Below, one piece after another: positions 28,488 through 32,885 of a stretch of 32,885 nucleotides of DNA; positions within the stretch are counted from its first letter, which is position 1; each line of letters opens with the position of its first letter. Source of the stretch: Magnetospirillum sp. GTDB lineage: Bacteria; Pseudomonadota; Alphaproteobacteria; Rhodospirillales; Magnetospirillaceae. A model generated the notes under the pieces. It searched no databases. It was not told the DNA's origin and saw only the letters and a program-made list of their open reading frames with translations. The stretch spans positions 1 through 32,885 of the forward strand of contig JACQAD010000194.1 in the NCBI GenBank assembly GCA_016195125.1, in the 5' to 3' direction. The translations under genes were made by a program, and so were the position numbers.

Positions 28488-29505
28488 GGTTCAAGGTCGC
28501 CGCCAGGGGAGCCATCGCGCCCTTTATCGTCATGGACGTGATGCGGGCGGCAGCCCGGCGTCAGGCCGAAGGTGCCGACATCATCCATCTCGAGGTGGGC
28601 CAGCCCTCGGGCCAGGCCCCCGCCGGAGTCCGGGACGCGGCGCCGGATCGTCGGCGGGCTTCCTGCTGGCCTTCCTGGCCGCCTTCGACCCCGGCGACCG
28701 GGTGGCGGTGGCGGCACCGGGCTATCCCGCCTACCGCAACATCCTCCAGGCGCTCGGCATCGAGTGCGTATCGGTGCCGGTCGGCCCCGCCAGCCATTGG
28801 CAATTGACCGTCGAGACCCTGAGCGCCGTCGACGGCCACCTGGACGGCGTGGTGGTGGCCAGCCCGTCCAATCCCACCGGCTCCATGCTGGTGGACGGCC
28901 AGGTGCCGGAATTGGCCCGATGGTGCGAGACTCAAGGCATCCGTCTGGTCTCGGATGAGATCTATCACGGCATCACCTTCGGGCATCCGGCCGCCACCGC
29001 CGCCGGGCTGGACGTGGCGCCCCACGCCATCATCATCAACAGCTTTTCGAAATACTACGCCATGACCGGCTGGCGGCTGGGCTGGATGGTGATGCCCGAC
29101 GATCTGGCCCGTTCGGTGGAATGCCTGGCCCAGAACCTCTTCATCTCGCCGCCCACCCTGTCGCAGGTCGCCGCCGAGGCGGCGTTCGACTGCACCCATG
29201 AGCTGGAGGCCAGGGTTGCCGGCTACAAGGCCAATCGCGATATCCTGGTGGCGGAACTGCCGCGGGCCGGCTTTACCAAGCTGGCGCCGTCGGACGGCGC
29301 CTTCTATCTGTATGCCGACGTGTCGGAGCTGACCGACGACAGCCCCCAATTCTGTGCCCGCATGCTGGCCGAGATCGGGGTGGCCTGTACTCCGGGCGTG
29401 GATTTCGACCCTTTCGAGGGAAAGCGCACGCTCCGCTTCTCCTTTGCCGGCTCGGCCGCCCACATGATCGAGGCGGCGAAGCGGCTGAAGGCGTGGCGGC
29501 GCTAG
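28484..29505 (+). pseudogene. PLP-dependent aminotransferase (AspC/class I-II), disrupted by internal deletion/frameshift near 28645
   Basis: Frame 2: MRFKVAARGAIAPFIVMDVMRAAARRQAEGADIIHLEVGQPSGQAPAGVRDAA; frame 1 resumes GSSAGFLLAFLAAFDPGDRVAVAAPGYPAYRN...SFSKYYAMTGWRLGW. Confidence 0.8.
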
Positions 29506-29548
29506 CCGGCGCTCTCTCCGCCCGCCAGGGAGCGGGAGTTAAACCGGC

Positions 29549-31255
29549 CTAGGTGATCAGGTCGCGCACCGACTGGGTCATCTCGTCGGCGGTCTTGAAG
29601 ACGTTGGCGTTCACCGAATAGGCCTTCTGGGTCACGATCATCTTGGTGAACTGGTCGGCCAGATCCACGTTGGAGGATTCCACCGCGGCCGATTGAATCG
29701 CCGCGCCGCTGCCCTGCTTGGTGATGGAATCGATGCTCATGGTGCCCGCCTGCTCGGTGGCCCGGAACATGGTTCCCGAAATGGGATCGAGCTGGTCGGC
29801 GGACACGAAGGTCGCCACCGGAATCATGTACAGGGTGCGGGTTCGCCCATTGTTGAAATGAGCGATGACCTCACCGGTATTGGCGATATCGACGCCGTCC
29901 ATGACACCACCGGCATAGCCGTCCTGGTCGATCACCTTGATATCCAGCTTTTTACCGCTGGTCGAGGCGAATTGGGTCAGCTTCTTGGTATCGATGGTGA
30001 CGCTGTTGCTCCCCGCCCCCGCCGCCGTCCAGGTGGCCTTGAAGGCGATGCTGTCGGGACTGGAGAGGCTGCCGTCGCCGTTGAAGGTAATCGGAATCGA
30101 ATTGCCGTAAGCGGTGGTGACCCCGGCCGTGGTGGCGGTCAGGCCCGACATGGTGGCATCGGCGGCATTGGGCTGGAAACGCATAAACCACTGGCCGTTG
30201 CCCGAATGCTCGAAGGAAACCGGCAGGGTGTGGGCGTTGTAGGCCGTGTCGTAGATGGTCAGCGATTCGGCGATGGTGTTGAAAGTGGGCTGATTGGCGT
30301 TCAGGTTGATGCTGGGCGTGGTCTGCAGGGTGGGGCCCGCCGACCAGTCGATGGTCAGATCCTGATAGCCGATTCCCGAGGCCGAGGTGCTGGGCGAGGT
30401 GATCTTGCCGTTGGCATCCATGGTCACCGTCAGCGGCGTGCCGGTGATGGTGCCGACGCTGCCATCGGCCGGATTGGGAGGCAGCGAGAAATCAACCGTC
30501 CAGGTGTCCCCGCTGGCCCGTGTCCACTGCATGGTCAGCGTCTGCGCCGTCCCGAATCCGTCGGTCACCGTCGAGGTATCGGTGAAGGATTGAGGCGATA
30601 CCGTCTGGGTGGCGTTGGACGGCAGATTGGCCACCATCTGCATGGCGGTGGTGGCAACGCCGGTGATGCTCTGGCCGATATTGGCATAGACCGGGGTAAG
30701 CGCCGGAGTGGCGGTGGTCGCCGTGCTGGTGGCACTAGAGACCGGCGAACCGGCGGTGGTGTGGACACCGCCGATATTGCCCTGGGCATCGGCCTTCCAA
30801 CCCATCAGATACTGCCCACCGGCCGTGACGAAGTAGTTGTTCCCGTTCAGGGCCTTCTGCTGAAAATTACCGGCACGGGTATACAGATTCCCCGATGACC
30901 CGGTGGACGGCGCCCCGGAACTGTCGGCGGGAGCGACCACGAAGAAGCCCCGGCCGTTGATGGCCAGATCGCTCCACACCGTCGAGGTGGTGATGGTGCC
31001 CGACTTGGTGATCAGGTTGCGATCGACGGCACGCACGCCGAAAATATCCAGGCCGGAGGTTGCCGTGGCCTGGGTGGGCGAGTTGTTGGACTGGGCCGGA
31101 GCCGCATGGGATTCGGACAGCACCGTCTTGAACTGGGTGTCCTTTTCCTTGTACCCGGTCGTGTTGACGTTGGCGATGTTCTGCGAGATCGAGCCCATGG
31201 CCCAATCCATGCTTTGCATCGCCTGACTGGCGTTGGTGAAAGCCCCATAAATCAT
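29549..31255 (-). CDS. flgE: Flagellar hook protein FlgE-like
   Basis: MIYGAFTNASQAMQSMDWAMGSISQNIANVNTTGYKEKDTQFKTVL; C-term QSAAVESSNVDLADQFTKMIVTQKAYSVNANVFKTADEMTQSVRDLIT. Confidence 0.9.
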   Translation of the reverse strand: MIYGAFTNASQAMQSMDWAMGSISQNIANVNTTGYKEKDTQFKTVLSESHAAPAQSNNSPTQATATSGLDIFGVRAVDRNLITKSGTITTSTVWSDLAINGRGFFVVAPADSSGAPSTGSSGNLYTRAGNFQQKALNGNNYFVTAGGQYLMGWKADAQGNIGGVHTTAGSPVSSATSTATTATPALTPVYANIGQSITGVATTAMQMVANLPSNATQTVSPQSFTDTSTVTDGFGTAQTLTMQWTRASGDTWTVDFSLPPNPADGSVGTITGTPLTVTMDANGKITSPSTSASGIGYQDLTIDWSAGPTLQTTPSINLNANQPTFNTIAESLTIYDTAYNAHTLPVSFEHSGNGQWFMRFQPNAADATMSGLTATTAGVTTAYGNSIPITFNGDGSLSSPDSIAFKATWTAAGAGSNSVTIDTKKLTQFASTSGKKLDIKVIDQDGYAGGVMDGVDIANTGEVIAHFNNGRTRTLYMIPVATFVSADQLDPISGTMFRATEQAGTMSIDSITKQGSGAAIQSAAVESSNVDLADQFTKMIVTQKAYSVNANVFKTADEMTQSVRDLIT

Positions 31256-31385
31256 CATCGCCTCCAAACACGACGGGGATTAATCCGCCCTGGGCTATCT
31301 GCAAAGCCGAGGCCAAATGACGTTATGTTCAAAATCAATCAGTTAGACAGATGATGGGCGGCAGGACTTGCCGAACCCGACCCAC

Positions 31386-31420
31386 AAAAAAGCCCGCCCG
31401 GCAGATGTTGCCGGGCGGGC
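31386..31420 (-). terminator. Rho-independent terminator of the decarboxylase gene
   Basis: GCCCGCCCGGCA-gatgt-TGCCGGGCGGGC, 12-bp perfect stem; T6 tail on minus strand. Confidence 0.92.
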
Positions 31421-31440
31421 CTTGCAGGCTTGGCGGTCCG

Positions 31441-32586
31441 CTAGATGAAATAGGCCTTCAAGGGTTCGAAGCCGTTGAAGTTCACCGCCGAATACGAGGT
31501 GGTATAGGCGCCGGTGGACAGAATGCGCAGCTTGTCGCCGACCTTGAGGGTGACCGGCATTTCGTATCCGGCCTTCTCGTAGAGGATGTCGGCGGAATCG
31601 CAGGTGGGGCCGGCCAGAACCACCGCCGAGGTCTCGTCGCCGTCGCGCGGCGTGACGATGCGGTACTTGATGGCCTCGTCCATGGTCTCGGCCAGGCCGC
31701 CGAACTTGCCCACGTCCAGATAGACCCAGCGGGTGTCGTCGTCATAGCCCTTGCGGCTGATCAGCACCACTTCGGTCTCCAAGATCCCGGCATCGCCCAC
31801 CAGGGAGCGGCCGGGCTCGATGATCATGGCGGGAATGTTGTTGCCGAAATGGTTGGTCATGGCATCCATGACGGCGTCGGCATAGCGCTCGATGCCGTCC
31901 ACTTCCTTGCGATAGCGGGCCGGGAAGCCGCCACCCAGGTTGACCATGCGCAGTTCGATGCCGGCGGCATCCAGGGCGGAGAACAGCATGGCGGCCTTGC
32001 CCACGGCGATGTCCCATTGCCTGAGGTCGGTCTGCTGGCTGCCCACATGGAAGGACACGCCATAGGGATCGAGGCCCAGTTCGCGGGCCTTGACCAGCAG
32101 ATCCTTGGCCATGTCGATCTCGCAGCCGAACTTGCGCGACAGCGGCCACTCGGCGCCGTCGCAGGTCATCAGGATACGGCAGAACACCTTGGAGCCCGGC
32201 GCCGCCTCGGCCAGCTTGTCCAGCTCGGCCTCGGAATCGAAGGCATAGAGCCGCACGCCCTTGGCATAGGCATAGGCGATGTCCGATTGCTTCTTGATGG
32301 TGTTGCCGAAGGAGATCCGCTCGGCGGGAGCCCCGTTGGCCAGGCACAGATCGATCTCGCCCCGCGAGGCGACATCGAAGCAGGAACCCTCGCCGGTCAG
32401 CATGCGGATGATCTCGGGCGCCGGGTTGGCCTTGACCGCGTAGAACACCTGGGCCAGGGGCAGCCAGTGGCGCAGGCCCTGGTAATTGTCTCGCACCACA
32501 TCCAGGTCAACCACCACGCAGGGGGTGACCGGACGGACTTCTTCGAAAAAACGAGCGATCTTCGCGGTCATCGCGAATTCCTTCAC
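31441..32586 (-). CDS. Type III PLP-dependent ornithine/lysine decarboxylase
   Basis: VFYAVKANPAPEIIRMLTGEGSCFDVASRGEI; VNLGGGFPARY; GPTCDSADILYE. Confidence 0.93.
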   Translation of the reverse strand: MKEFAMTAKIARFFEEVRPVTPCVVVDLDVVRDNYQGLRHWLPLAQVFYAVKANPAPEIIRMLTGEGSCFDVASRGEIDLCLANGAPAERISFGNTIKKQSDIAYAYAKGVRLYAFDSEAELDKLAEAAPGSKVFCRILMTCDGAEWPLSRKFGCEIDMAKDLLVKARELGLDPYGVSFHVGSQQTDLRQWDIAVGKAAMLFSALDAAGIELRMVNLGGGFPARYRKEVDGIERYADAVMDAMTNHFGNNIPAMIIEPGRSLVGDAGILETEVVLISRKGYDDDTRWVYLDVGKFGGLAETMDEAIKYRIVTPRDGDETSAVVLAGPTCDSADILYEKAGYEMPVTLKVGDKLRILSTGAYTTSYSAVNFNGFEPLKAYFI

Positions 32587-32885
32587 GAACAGTCCGGGCC
32601 ATCAGGCAGCCGGTAAAACGACATCTGTCCGGCCCATGACACTCAAGTCACGGGACGACGGTACCTTGACGGCAATTCGGGAAGCCGTCAGATCCGCCGG
32701 GAGGTACTTCGCGTGTCGCTCCACAGCAGGGCCCATGCCTGCCCGAGCCGGAAACCGGTGTTCGCGAAGAGAGGATGGGAGTCCATCGACAGCGAGTGCC
32801 GAGTCACCACGTTCATAGCTACTTCCTCCAAGCACCGGGGGCTTTCACCCCGCTTGCACCCAGAAGACGCCTTGGACGTCGTTAC
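32587..32885 (-). promoter_or_regulatory. Structured 5' leader of the ornithine/lysine decarboxylase gene (candidate speF-type leader RNA)
   Basis: About 300 nt with several hairpins (32829-32856, 32668-32689, 32633-32654) and an SD-preceded uORF; alphaproteobacterial odc leaders are known to carry the speF motif. Confidence 0.45.
32688..32816 (-). CDS. Candidate 42-aa leader peptide/uORF upstream of the decarboxylase
   Basis: GGAGGAAGTAGCT-ATG; MNVVTRHSLSMDSHPLFANTGFRLGQAWALLWSDTRSTSRRI*. Confidence 0.45.
   Translation of the reverse strand: MNVVTRHSLSMDSHPLFANTGFRLGQAWALLWSDTRSTSRRI

Overview
GC-rich alphaproteobacterial chromosomal window; protein content suggests a Magnetospirillum-like organism (inference from recall, no search run). 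The core (about 11.4-24.3 kb) is a cytochrome cd1 denitrification locus. On the minus strand it carries a NapC/NirT-type multiheme cytochrome fused to a C-terminal ethylbenzene-dehydrogenase-like domain, a cupredoxin, nirE, then nirC-F-D-L-G-H-J-N and a bacteriohemerythrin. Two overlapping Crp/Fnr regulators and nirS lie divergently on the plus strand. Flanking genes: RNase E, a two-component system, an MFS transporter, a PfkB kinase, a transaldolase-like protein, a FliN-like protein, alpha/beta hydrolases, a DsbA-like thioredoxin, an M48 protease, a GGT-like lipoprotein, an aminotransferase, a flagellar hook protein and an ornithine/lysine decarboxylase with a long structured leader. Most notable: (1) the nirH/nirJ junction looks deleted, and the NirJ radical-SAM cysteine motif is not intact; (2) the aminotransferase has a similar internal deletion/frameshift; (3) the decarboxylase leader contains a 42-aa uORF with a strong SD plus hairpins, a candidate speF-type element; (4) the fused NirT-like cytochrome has a CX3CH motif; (5) TTGAC-type dyads precede the nir transcription units; (6) a REP-like inverted repeat follows nirS. 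No CRISPR, tRNA, rRNA or transposase was recognised.
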